Shown: in pieces, positions 37,037 through 45,378 of the stretch | Position numbering within the stretch: the first letter of the stretch is position 1 | Layout: each line of letters begins with the position of its first letter | Assembly (NCBI GenBank): GCA_025210515.1 | Contig: JAOARM010000032.1 | Location: forward strand, 1 to 64,000 | Source of the DNA: Vallitalea sp. | GTDB lineage: Bacteria; Bacillota; Clostridia; Lachnospirales; Vallitaleaceae | Direction of reading: 5' to 3' | Length of the DNA stretch: 64,000 nt | Notes under the pieces: model-generated | The model's input: only the letters and a program-made list of their open reading frames with translations | Told to the model about the DNA's origin: nothing | Databases searched by the model: none | Made by a program: the position numbers and the translations under genes

Positions 37037-38290
37037 ATGTTTAAGATTAATAAGTTATTACAACCCTATCTTGGATTAAAAAAAGAAATATATATTATAT
37101 TTATTTCTAGAACAATTAATGCTATGGGGGCATTTGTATTTCCATTTTTAACATTGCTATTAAATACTAAAATAGGATTAAGTGAAGCACAGACAGGATC
37201 ATTTATAGCTATAAGTGGGTTATTGTACTTACCTTCAAGTTTAATAGGTGGGAAATTAGCTGATACAATTGGTAGAAAGAAAAGTATTATGATATTTGAA
37301 ACATTAGGTATATTATGTTATGGCTCATGTTTCCTTTTACAGCCTAACATATATATGGCATTAATATTATTGTTGTCAGGTGTTTTATTTGGTTTAGCTG
37401 GTCCATCACATGATGCAATGGTGGCAGATTTTACATCTGCTGATGAGAGAGAAGGAGCATTTTCTCTTAATTATCTTGGATTTAACTTCGGATATGCTAT
37501 AGCTCAACTTTTTGCAGGATTTTTATTTGAACATAATTTAAAATTACTCTTTATTATTGATGCAATAACTGCATTAATCGCAGTGGGGCTTATTGGATTA
37601 TTCGTATCTGAAACAATTCATGACATAGATAATGAAAAAACAGAAGAAAATGAATTAGAACAAAAAGAAGAAGGATCTATATTTGACGTATTATTTTCAA
37701 GACCAGTTCTTATTATATTTGCATTAACATTATTTGGTTATAGATTTGTGTACTCACAGTGGTCATTTATGTTGCCAATGCATGCTGAAAGTAATTTCCC
37801 AACAGACGGAGCTATGTTATATGGTATGTTAGGTACGTTTAATGCCGTAATCGTTGTTGTTCTTACACCTATATTAACTGCGATTTTTAACAAAGTAAGT
37901 AATGTAAAACGAGTATTTTATGCAGGAATTCTATTTACTATAGGGTTTGGACTTCTTGGATTTATATCAACTAAGACTGCATTTTTTGTATCTGTATTAA
38001 TATTCACTATAGGAGAAATACTTGAAGCAATAAGTGTAATGCCATTTATAATGAATCATACTCCAGCCTCTCATAGAGGTAGAATGAGTTCAGTATTACC
38101 CTTTATAATGGGATTAGGATTTACTGTAGGTCCATTTGTAATGGGATTTGTTCTAGAAATATTTTCATTTGAAATTGGATGGAAGTTATGTGGGATTATA
38201 GTAGGGATGGCATCTCTATGTATGACAAAGATTTCTAAGATTGAAAAAAGTAGTAGAGTTGAAGCTAGTTTGTCAACTCAGGATAATTAA
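37037..38290 (+). CDS. MFS transporter (drug-efflux type), attenuator-controlled
   Basis: A 417-residue, 12-helix major facilitator with GGKLADTIGRKKSI between helices 2 and 3. It is a paralogue of the 7254-8504 protein: both start near (L)KKEIYII and keep a charged linker after helix 6. The upstream leader peptide and two terminators suggest that a translation inhibitor, perhaps its own efflux substrate, induces it (inference). The ribosome site is GGAAGAAGGAG. Its stop directly abuts the BirA operator of bioY. Confidence 0.87.
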   Translation: MFKINKLLQPYLGLKKEIYIIFISRTINAMGAFVFPFLTLLLNTKIGLSEAQTGSFIAISGLLYLPSSLIGGKLADTIGRKKSIMIFETLGILCYGSCFLLQPNIYMALILLLSGVLFGLAGPSHDAMVADFTSADEREGAFSLNYLGFNFGYAIAQLFAGFLFEHNLKLLFIIDAITALIAVGLIGLFVSETIHDIDNEKTEENELEQKEEGSIFDVLFSRPVLIIFALTLFGYRFVYSQWSFMLPMHAESNFPTDGAMLYGMLGTFNAVIVVVLTPILTAIFNKVSNVKRVFYAGILFTIGFGLLGFISTKTAFFVSVLIFTIGEILEAISVMPFIMNHTPASHRGRMSSVLPFIMGLGFTVGPFVMGFVLEIFSFEIGWKLCGIIVGMASLCMTKISKIEKSSRVEASLSTQDN

Positions 38291-38321
38291 TTGTTAACCG
38301 AAAAATAAAATCGGTTGACAA
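38291..38321. promoter_or_regulatory. BirA (biotin repressor) operator
   Basis: TTGTTAACC (38291-38299), 13 bases, then GGTTGACAA (38313-38321). This dyad is of the BirA operator type and overlaps the -35 box of the bioY promoter. With biotin plentiful, holo-BirA should block transcription. Confidence 0.85.
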
Positions 38322-38343
38322 ATAAAAATAATAGCTGTATAAT
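38315..38343 (+). promoter_or_regulatory. Consensus sigma-A promoter of bioY
   Basis: TTGACA at 38315-38320, a 17-base spacer, and TATAAT at 38338-38343. The -35 box lies inside the right half of the BirA dyad. Confidence 0.9.
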
Positions 38344-38381
38344 ACTCCTTGAAAGAATTAATAAAACAAAGGAGCAAAGCC

Positions 38382-38948
38382 ATGAAATTACAACTTAGAG
38401 AAATGATTATGATTGGAATTTTTGCAGCATTAATGTTTATAGGAGCCAAAATAAGCATACCAACACCTTTTGGGGTACCAATAACTTTTCAACTATTTTT
38501 CTGTGTATATGGAGGATTGTTACTTGGATCAAAAGGAGGATTATTATCTCAATTAATTTATATTTTATTAGGACTTATTGGAGTTCCAGTATTCTCATAC
38601 GGTGGAGGAATTCAATATGTATTTAACCCTACATTTGGTTATATTATTGGGTTTGCTTTGGCGGCATTTATTATTGGATTATTAGTGCAACGAATCAAGA
38701 TAAGTTTTATAAAAGTATTAGGAATTTCTATAATCGGATATTTATTCATTTACTTGATTGGTAATTTGTATTTTTATTTTATGAAAGACCTTTATTGGAA
38801 TAAACCAATGGAATTAATAACTGTATTTAAAGTCATGTTTCCATTTATGGTAAAAGATTTTATTCTACTTATAATAGCAGCATATACATCAACAATTATG
38901 ATTCCTATATTAAGAAAATCAGGAGCATTAAAGACTGTAGATAGATAA
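38382..38948 (+). CDS. bioY: Biotin transporter BioY (ECF substrate-binding subunit)
   Basis: A 188-residue membrane protein with six helices, the S component that binds biotin and works with the shared ECF energy module. Typical segments are PFGVPITFQLFFCVYGGLLLG, FSYGGGIQYVFNPTFGYIIGF. ATG 38382 follows AAAGGAG; an upstream TTG at 38349 would include this site and is rejected. The BirA operator upstream supports the biotin role. Confidence 0.93.
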   Translation: MKLQLREMIMIGIFAALMFIGAKISIPTPFGVPITFQLFFCVYGGLLLGSKGGLLSQLIYILLGLIGVPVFSYGGGIQYVFNPTFGYIIGFALAAFIIGLLVQRIKISFIKVLGISIIGYLFIYLIGNLYFYFMKDLYWNKPMELITVFKVMFPFMVKDFILLIIAAYTSTIMIPILRKSGALKTVDR

Positions 38949-38997
38949 CATTAATTATATAGCTATATATACAATGCAACTATATAGTATTAACCCG

Positions 38998-39030
38998 AAA
39001 AGAGCAGGTTTTAACAATCTGTTCTTTTTT
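38998..39030 (+). terminator. Terminator after bioY
   Basis: AAAAGAGCAG pairs with CTGTTCTTTT (one G-U pair) around a short loop, followed by a T run. Confidence 0.75.
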
Positions 39031-39232
39031 CATATTCATTTATATAATTTAATTATTCAGATATGAGTTAAATAAAGTACTTTTATAACTAGCATATCAG
39101 AATGATATTAGTATAGGCTTATAAAAAACATTCATGAATAAAATAATTATAGTAAAAATAAAATGTATAAATAGTGCTTAGTAAAGGATAGCAAATATCG
39201 TGACTAATAATTTATGAAATGGAAGTGACAAA

Positions 39233-40534
39233 TTGGATATATCTTGTAAGTTAACGGTGATTTTAACGACTTATAATACAAAAAAGTATGTAGGGCAAGC
39301 CATAAAAAGTGTTTTGAACCAAACTTATAAAGATTATAAATTCATTATACTTGATAACTGTTCAACAGATAATACAGAAGGTGTTGTAAGTACATTCAAA
39401 GATTCTAGAATTACATATATAAGAAATGAGAAAAATATAGGTTTTGTAGGTAATATTAACAAAGCCTTATCTCTATGTGATACAGAATATTTAATAATAG
39501 TTCATGATGATGACGTTCTAAAGCCTCAGCTTTTTGAAAAAGAAATTAACATATTAGAAAATTATGAAGATGTATCTATAGTAGGATCTAATAGAACGTA
39601 TATTAATGATCAAGGTTATATGCTATATAATCTATATTCATTTAAAAAAGATAGAATTTGCAAAAAACATGAATATATAAAATCTGGATTAACGTTATGC
39701 TTACCAACAATTATGTATAGAATGTCATTTATTAAAAAACATAACTTAAAGTATCTGGAATATGTTTCTCGAACGGCAGATACTTATTTTCAATATGAGC
39801 TTAACATGCTAGATACATGCATATATTTTATTGGAGAGCCTCTAATATATTATAGAAGACATTCAGACCAATTATCAAAAGATGTATTACCAGTTCTACT
39901 AGATAGACTTAATTTTTGTGAGAAAGTATATCTACTAGCTAAGAAAGAAAAATTAGATTGGTTAATTAGGCAAAACTATTCTTTTCTAACTAATCTTTTA
40001 TTTGGAAGATTTTATAGTTTTGATTATGATGACTCTCCACTATATGAGGCGATAATTAATCTAAAACAAAAAGAAATATATAATACATTGACAGAAGAAC
40101 ATAAGTTACTAATCAATATATTTATGAGGATTAATAATAAAGATATGAAATTAGATATAAATAGTTCTAATGAAAAGAATAGATTACAGTTACTTAATAG
40201 ATGGTATGAAAAAATTAGTAATAATGATTATATATCTAATACACTAAATGAATTAAATGTTAATAATATAGCTGTTTATGGAAAAGGAATATACTTGTAT
40301 TTCTTTATCAAAGATTGTGTGGTTAATGATATTGATATTAAATATATCTTAACAAAACAAAGTAAATATATTGCTATTAGTGAGTATAATATACCTGTTT
40401 TTAATAATGACGGAGTTAGTGTTTTGCCTAGTAATATAGATGCATTAATCGTATTAGATGAAAAAGCTACAGTTAATGTAAGTGAATATGATAATATTTG
40501 TAATAATATTATTTATTTAGAAGAATTGCTATAG
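39233..40534 (+). CDS. Family 2 glycosyltransferase with C-terminal extra domain
   Basis: A 433-residue protein. Residues 1-230 are a GT-A family 2 domain with TTYNTKKYVGQAIKSVLNQT, ILDNCSTDNT and the metal/nucleotide-binding HDDD. Residues about 335-433 form an alpha/beta, Rossmann-like domain (NNIAVYGKGIYLYFF) of a kind often fused to sugar-transfer enzymes. TTG 39233 is the start with GGAAGTGA upstream. It opens the CDP-dideoxyhexose cluster and may transfer that sugar (inference). Confidence 0.83.
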   Translation: MDISCKLTVILTTYNTKKYVGQAIKSVLNQTYKDYKFIILDNCSTDNTEGVVSTFKDSRITYIRNEKNIGFVGNINKALSLCDTEYLIIVHDDDVLKPQLFEKEINILENYEDVSIVGSNRTYINDQGYMLYNLYSFKKDRICKKHEYIKSGLTLCLPTIMYRMSFIKKHNLKYLEYVSRTADTYFQYELNMLDTCIYFIGEPLIYYRRHSDQLSKDVLPVLLDRLNFCEKVYLLAKKEKLDWLIRQNYSFLTNLLFGRFYSFDYDDSPLYEAIINLKQKEIYNTLTEEHKLLINIFMRINNKDMKLDINSSNEKNRLQLLNRWYEKISNNDYISNTLNELNVNNIAVYGKGIYLYFFIKDCVVNDIDIKYILTKQSKYIAISEYNIPVFNNDGVSVLPSNIDALIVLDEKATVNVSEYDNICNNIIYLEELL

Positions 40535-40630
40535 ATTTTGAGAAATATAATTAGAGTGTTTAACAAAAGTTTTTTTATTATTTATTATGTGAAAAAGAAT
40601 AAGTTTGTATTAATTTTCAGGAGGAGTTAA

Positions 40631-41941
40631 ATGAGTTTAGATAACAACTTGAAAAATGATATTTTACATAAGGTTGAAGAGTATTATTATGAATATCATA
40701 ATAAGAATGAATATAGTAAAGGTGATAAAATCCCTTTTGCAGGAAGAGTATATGATAAAAAAGAACTTGTTAATTTGGTTGATGCTTCGTTAGATTTCTG
40801 GCTAACAGCAGGAAAATATGCAGATGAATTTGAGAGTAAGTTTGCAAAGTTTATGGAGGTTAATTACTGTATATTAGTTAATTCGGGTTCTTCTGCTAAC
40901 TTAATAGCTATGACAACACTTACATCACCCAAATTAGGAAATAGAAGACTAAGAAAAGGTGATGAAGTAATTACAATAGCGGCAGGATTTCCTACAACTG
41001 TTAATCCAATTATTCAGAATGGTTTGATTCCCGTATTTGTTGATGTTGAGTTAGGCACTTACAATATTAAAGTTGATGAATTAGAAGATGCTTTATCAGA
41101 AAAAACTAGAGCAATTATAATAGCTCATACTCTAGGTAATCCCTTTAATGTTAATGCAGTAATGAAATTTGCACAAGAGAATGATTTGTATGTTATTGAG
41201 GATTGTTGTGATGCAGTAGGATCTAAGTATGACAATAAGATGGTAGGTTCATTTGGTCATCTATCAACAGTAAGTTTCTATCCAGCTCATCATATGACTA
41301 TGGGAGAAGGAGGAGCAGTTCTAACTAATAATACAAAATTAATGAAAATTGCAACTTCATTTCGTGATTGGGGTAGAGATTGTTATTGTAAGCCTGGAAA
41401 GGACAATACGTGTGGTAATAGATTTCGAGGGCAATATGGAAGATTGCCACAAGGTTATGACCATAAATATGTATACAGTCATATAGGTTATAATCTAAAG
41501 CTTACTGATATGCAAGCAGCTATAGGAATAGCTCAATTAGAAAAATTACCACATTTCATTAAAAAAAGAAAAGATAATTATAGAAAACTAAAAGATATTT
41601 TAGCGTCTTATGATAAGTATTTAATGTTACCTAGAAAGACTATAGATTCTGAGCCTTCTTGGTTTGGTTTTCCTATTTCATTAAAAGAAAATATTCCTTT
41701 TACTAGGAGAGAGATAATTAATCATCTAGAAGATAACAACATTATGACACGATTACTTTTTGCTGGTAATATAACTAAGCAACCAGCATATGAGAATACA
41801 GATTATAGAGTTGTGGGAAATCTTAGTAATACTGATTATATTATGAATAATACTTTTTTCATTGGGGTTTATCCTGGTATTGATGATTCAAGGCTTGAGT
41901 ATATAAGTGAAGTATTTGAAGAGTTTTTTAATATATATTAA
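40631..41941 (+). CDS. rfbH: CDP-6-deoxy-4-keto-glucose 3-dehydrase (E1)
   Basis: A PMP-dependent 3-dehydrase (RfbH/DdhC/AscC type, 436 residues) in the DegT family. The PLP Lys is replaced by His in PAHHMTMGEGG (His220-His221), the mark of this enzyme. Cys251, Cys253 and Cys261 lie in the region where E1 binds its iron-sulfur cluster. It removes the C3 hydroxyl on the way to 3,6-dideoxyhexoses, normally with an electron-donating E3 reductase; no E3 gene is in this cluster. Confidence 0.92.
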   Translation: MSLDNNLKNDILHKVEEYYYEYHNKNEYSKGDKIPFAGRVYDKKELVNLVDASLDFWLTAGKYADEFESKFAKFMEVNYCILVNSGSSANLIAMTTLTSPKLGNRRLRKGDEVITIAAGFPTTVNPIIQNGLIPVFVDVELGTYNIKVDELEDALSEKTRAIIIAHTLGNPFNVNAVMKFAQENDLYVIEDCCDAVGSKYDNKMVGSFGHLSTVSFYPAHHMTMGEGGAVLTNNTKLMKIATSFRDWGRDCYCKPGKDNTCGNRFRGQYGRLPQGYDHKYVYSHIGYNLKLTDMQAAIGIAQLEKLPHFIKKRKDNYRKLKDILASYDKYLMLPRKTIDSEPSWFGFPISLKENIPFTRREIINHLEDNNIMTRLLFAGNITKQPAYENTDYRVVGNLSNTDYIMNNTFFIGVYPGIDDSRLEYISEVFEEFFNIY

Positions 41942-41952
41942 GGAGCGAAAAA

Positions 41953-42726
41953 ATGAAATTAGTTATATTAGCAGGAGGTTTTGGAACTAGGTTAGGAGAA
42001 AGAACAGTTGAAATACCAAAGCCAATGGTGCTTGTAGGTGGAAAGCCTATTATATGGCATATTATGAAGATATATTCTGCTTACGGTATTAATGAGTTTG
42101 TTATCTGTTTAGGTTATAAAGGAGAAGTAATTAAAGATTATTTTTATAATTATAGAATGAGGAATAATGATTTTACAGTGAATCTTAATGATAATAGTAT
42201 TGTATATCATAATTTTCATAATGAGGAGAAGTGGGAAATAACACTTGTAGATACTGGGCTAAATACTCTAAAAGGCGGACGGTTAAAACGAATAGAAAAA
42301 TACTTAGATGATGATATTAATTTACTTACTTACGGTGACGGTGTAGCAGATATTAACATTACTAAGCTAATAGGATTTCACAAATCTCATAATAAAATAT
42401 TAACAATATCAGGTGTTCATCCGCCTGCTAGATTTGGAGAATTAATTGCTGAAGATAAAGAGCTTATTTCATTTGAAGAAAAAGCTCAAACTTCACAAGG
42501 ATTAATAAATGGCGGATATATGGTCTTTAATAAAGAGTTGCTTACATACGTAAGTGATGATGAAAATTGTGATCTTGAAATAGGTGCGTTTGATAAGTTA
42601 ACGAAGGAGAGAAAAGTAGCAGTATATAAAACACAAGGATTATGGGCTTGTATGGACCATGAAAGAGATGTTAAGCATCTAAATAAATTATGGAATAATA
42701 ACGAAGCTTTTTGGAAGGTATGGTAG
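41953..42726 (+). CDS. rfbF: Glucose-1-phosphate cytidylyltransferase
   Basis: A 257-residue nucleotidyltransferase with the opening LAGGFGTRLGERT and KPMVLVGGKPIIWHIMK, the family hallmark that separates it from the dTTP enzyme RfbA. It makes CDP-glucose. It starts 11 bases after rfbH, with AAGGAGCG upstream. Confidence 0.93.
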   Translation: MKLVILAGGFGTRLGERTVEIPKPMVLVGGKPIIWHIMKIYSAYGINEFVICLGYKGEVIKDYFYNYRMRNNDFTVNLNDNSIVYHNFHNEEKWEITLVDTGLNTLKGGRLKRIEKYLDDDINLLTYGDGVADINITKLIGFHKSHNKILTISGVHPPARFGELIAEDKELISFEEKAQTSQGLINGGYMVFNKELLTYVSDDENCDLEIGAFDKLTKERKVAVYKTQGLWACMDHERDVKHLNKLWNNNEAFWKVW

Positions 42727-42728
42727 CT

Positions 42729-43811
42729 ATGGAAGGATTTAATAATATCTATAGAGGTAAAACAGTTTTAGTGACTGGGCATACTGGATTTAAGGGGTCT
42801 TGGATATCTATATGGTTACATGAACTTGGTGCAAAAGTTATTGGATATGCACTTCAGCCAAGAACAGATAAAGACAATTATGTATTATCAGGTATTGGTA
42901 ATAAGATTATAGATATTAAAGGAGATATAAGAGATAGATGTAAGTTATTAGAGGTGTTTGATAAATATAAGCCAGAGTTTGTTTTCCATATGGCGGCTCA
43001 ACCTTTAGTCAGATTATCATATGAAGAACCTGTTGAAACTTATGAGACAAATGTAATTGGCACTATTAATGTCCTTGAAGCTATAAAAAAATGTGATGAA
43101 ACAAAAGTAGGCATTTTTATTACTACTGATAAATGTTATGAAAATAAAGAGCAAATATGGGGATATAGAGAATCTGACTCTATGGGAGGTTATGACCCGT
43201 ATTCATCATCAAAAGCATGTGCAGAAATAGCTATTAATTGTTGGAGACAATCATATTTTAATAATAATGAATATAATAAACATGGTAAATCTATTGCTAG
43301 TGTAAGAGCAGGAAATGTAATTGGTGGCGGAGATTGGGCAGAAAATAGAATTATACCAGATTGCATTAGAGCAATAGAGCAGAAAAAATCTATTAAAATA
43401 AGAAGCCCGAAAGCAGTTAGACCGTGGGAGCATGTTCTTGAACCACTTAGTGGTTATTTATTACTTGGTGAGAAAATGTATAATAACCCTATTGATTATT
43501 GTGAAAGCTTCAATTTTGGCCCTCAGTTAAGTTCCATAGTAACAGTATGGGAGATTGCAGAAAAAGTAACCAAAAACTATAATAGTGAAGAGTTAGAAGA
43601 TATATCTTCTGTAGATGATTTACACGAAGCAAATCTATTATTACTTGATATTTCTAAAGCTTGGTTCAGACTGGGTTGGAAGCCTACTTTAAATATAGAT
43701 GAAACGATTAACTATACAACTTATTGGTATAAAAATTATACTAATAAAAATGTATATGATCTATGTGTAGAACAAATAAAAAGCTTTATCTATAGAGGGG
43801 ATAATTCATGA
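42729..43811 (+). CDS. rfbG: CDP-glucose 4,6-dehydratase
   Basis: A 360-residue extended SDR that makes CDP-4-keto-6-deoxyglucose. It has TGHTGFKGSWISIWL as the NAD site, FHMAAQPLVRLSYEEP, TTDKCYEN (Asp-Lys in place of Asp-Glu, usual for this enzyme) and PYSSSKACAE. ATG 42729 is chosen, with GGAAGG 10 bases upstream; a TTG/ATG at 42711/42720 lies on or too near this site. Confidence 0.93.
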   Translation: MEGFNNIYRGKTVLVTGHTGFKGSWISIWLHELGAKVIGYALQPRTDKDNYVLSGIGNKIIDIKGDIRDRCKLLEVFDKYKPEFVFHMAAQPLVRLSYEEPVETYETNVIGTINVLEAIKKCDETKVGIFITTDKCYENKEQIWGYRESDSMGGYDPYSSSKACAEIAINCWRQSYFNNNEYNKHGKSIASVRAGNVIGGGDWAENRIIPDCIRAIEQKKSIKIRSPKAVRPWEHVLEPLSGYLLLGEKMYNNPIDYCESFNFGPQLSSIVTVWEIAEKVTKNYNSEELEDISSVDDLHEANLLLLDISKAWFRLGWKPTLNIDETINYTTYWYKNYTNKNVYDLCVEQIKSFIYRGDNS

Positions 43812-44350
43812 ATATAATAAAAACCCAATTACAAGGTGTATATGTTATAGAGAATTTTCACAGCAAAGATAATAGAGGAAGTTTTACAAAAACCTATAAT
43901 GCAGATAGTTTCAAGGAAAATAATCTATGTACACAATTTCATGAAAGTTATTACTCTGTTTCTAATAAAGATGTGATTAGAGGAATGCACTTTCAATTAC
44001 CACCATATGAACATGAAAAATTAGTATATGTTGCAAAAGGTGAAATTATAGACGTTATATTAGATATAAGAAAATCATCAGATACATACGGAAAATATTT
44101 ACAAGTAATATTATCAGATAAAAATCATATGTCAGTATATATTCCAAAAGGATTAGCACATGGATTTAGGTCAAATATTAATAATACTATTACTGTATAT
44201 AATGTATCAACAGTTTATAACAAGGAAAAAGATTGTGGAATTAAGTATAATAGCTTCGGATATGATTGGAATATTGAGAAGCCAATTATATCCACTAGAG
44301 ATTCAAGTTTCATAAATTTTGTAGAGTTTAAAAAAGAAAATCCTTTCTAG
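43808..44350 (+). CDS. RmlC-family sugar epimerase, probably CDP-sugar specific
   Basis: A 180-residue cupin epimerase. It keeps RGMHFQLPP with the catalytic His, HEKLVYVAKGEIIDV, YIPKGLAHGF and a Tyr-rich TVYNVSTVYN. It overlaps rfbG by four bases (ATGA). In a CDP-3,6-dideoxyhexose operon its best fit is the C5 epimerase of the L-ascarylose route (AscE type), an inference from position. It is clearly divergent from the rfbC at 3138. Confidence 0.8.
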   Translation: MNIIKTQLQGVYVIENFHSKDNRGSFTKTYNADSFKENNLCTQFHESYYSVSNKDVIRGMHFQLPPYEHEKLVYVAKGEIIDVILDIRKSSDTYGKYLQVILSDKNHMSVYIPKGLAHGFRSNINNTITVYNVSTVYNKEKDCGIKYNSFGYDWNIEKPIISTRDSSFINFVEFKKENPF

Positions 44351-44361
44351 GAGATAATAAT

Positions 44362-45252
44362 ATGAATAAAAAAGCAATTATTACAGGCGGTACAGGATTT
44401 GTTGGGTCAAATCTATGCAGAATGCTTGTTGATAACAATTGGAAAGTATATATTATTTCAAGAAAATCGTCAAGTTATGATAATCTAAATGATATTAGAG
44501 ATAAAGTTACTATATATGAATATAATTATAACATTTTAGATTTAATATATTTTTTTAATCTAGTTAAAGCTGATATAGTATTTCATATAGCATCATTATA
44601 TATATCAGAGCATGAACCTAAGCATATTGATAATTTGATAGATAGTAATGTTAAGTTTGGTACACATATTCTTGAAGCTATGAGTAAATCAAACACTAAA
44701 CTTATAATTAATACAGGTACATCATGGCAACATTATCATACTAACGAATATAATCCTGTTAATCTATATGCTTCTACAAAAGAAGCATTTGAAAAAGTTA
44801 TTAAGTATTATACAGAAACTGAAAATATACGTTGTATTACATTAAAATTATTTGATACTTATGGAGAAACAGATAAAAGGAAAAAGCTAATTAATCTACT
44901 AAATAAGTTTGCAGATGAACATAAACAATTAAATATGTCACCTGGCAATCAAGTAATTAATTTAGTACATATTGATGATGTAATCAATGCGTTTATTAAA
45001 GCTTATGAGTACTTAATAGATAACAAAGAAATTATTAATGAAGTATATGGAGTTGGAACAGAAAATATAATTAGCCTTAAGGAATTAATGACACTATTTG
45101 AAGAAGTAACAGGGAAGAAACTTAATATAATATGGGGGGGACATGGATATAGAAAACGAGAAGTAATGAAGTTATGGAAGGGGTATAAAAAGTTGCCTAA
45201 TTGGAATTGTAGAGTTACGTTAAGAGAAGGGTTAGGTCGGTATAGAAAATAA
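44362..45252 (+). CDS. NAD(P)-dependent sugar reductase/epimerase (SDR)
   Basis: A 296-residue extended SDR with GGTGFVGSNL, the Thr-rich TGTSWQHY active-site region and LYASTKEAFEK carrying the YxxxK motif. In this setting it should be the final C4 keto reductase of the CDP-3,6-dideoxyhexose (paratose/abequose/ascarylose synthase role). Sequence alone does not tell which epimer it makes. It is the last gene of the operon. Confidence 0.8.
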   Translation: MNKKAIITGGTGFVGSNLCRMLVDNNWKVYIISRKSSSYDNLNDIRDKVTIYEYNYNILDLIYFFNLVKADIVFHIASLYISEHEPKHIDNLIDSNVKFGTHILEAMSKSNTKLIINTGTSWQHYHTNEYNPVNLYASTKEAFEKVIKYYTETENIRCITLKLFDTYGETDKRKKLINLLNKFADEHKQLNMSPGNQVINLVHIDDVINAFIKAYEYLIDNKEIINEVYGVGTENIISLKELMTLFEEVTGKKLNIIWGGHGYRKREVMKLWKGYKKLPNWNCRVTLREGLGRYRK

Positions 45253-45280
45253 TAAAGTAATTGATTATTTTTATTATAAT

Positions 45281-45324
45281 AAAGGGTATTTTACCAGCAA
45301 TTATATTGCTGTAAAATACCCTTT
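45281..45324. terminator. Bidirectional terminator
   Basis: AAAGGGTATTTTACCAGCAA pairs with TTGCTGTAAAATACCCTTT, with a single bulged C. It lies between the converging SDR and GH30 genes. Confidence 0.88.
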
Positions 45325-45378
45325 GTCACTGTTTCTATTAATCTAGCTCCAAATATGAAAATTAATATTAATTATACG

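Noticed and set aside
43808..44350. A second dTDP-rhamnose 3,5-epimerase (true rfbC)
   Set aside because: Position between CDP-sugar genes and divergence from the rfbC at 3138 point to a CDP-sugar epimerase; kept as family-level only.
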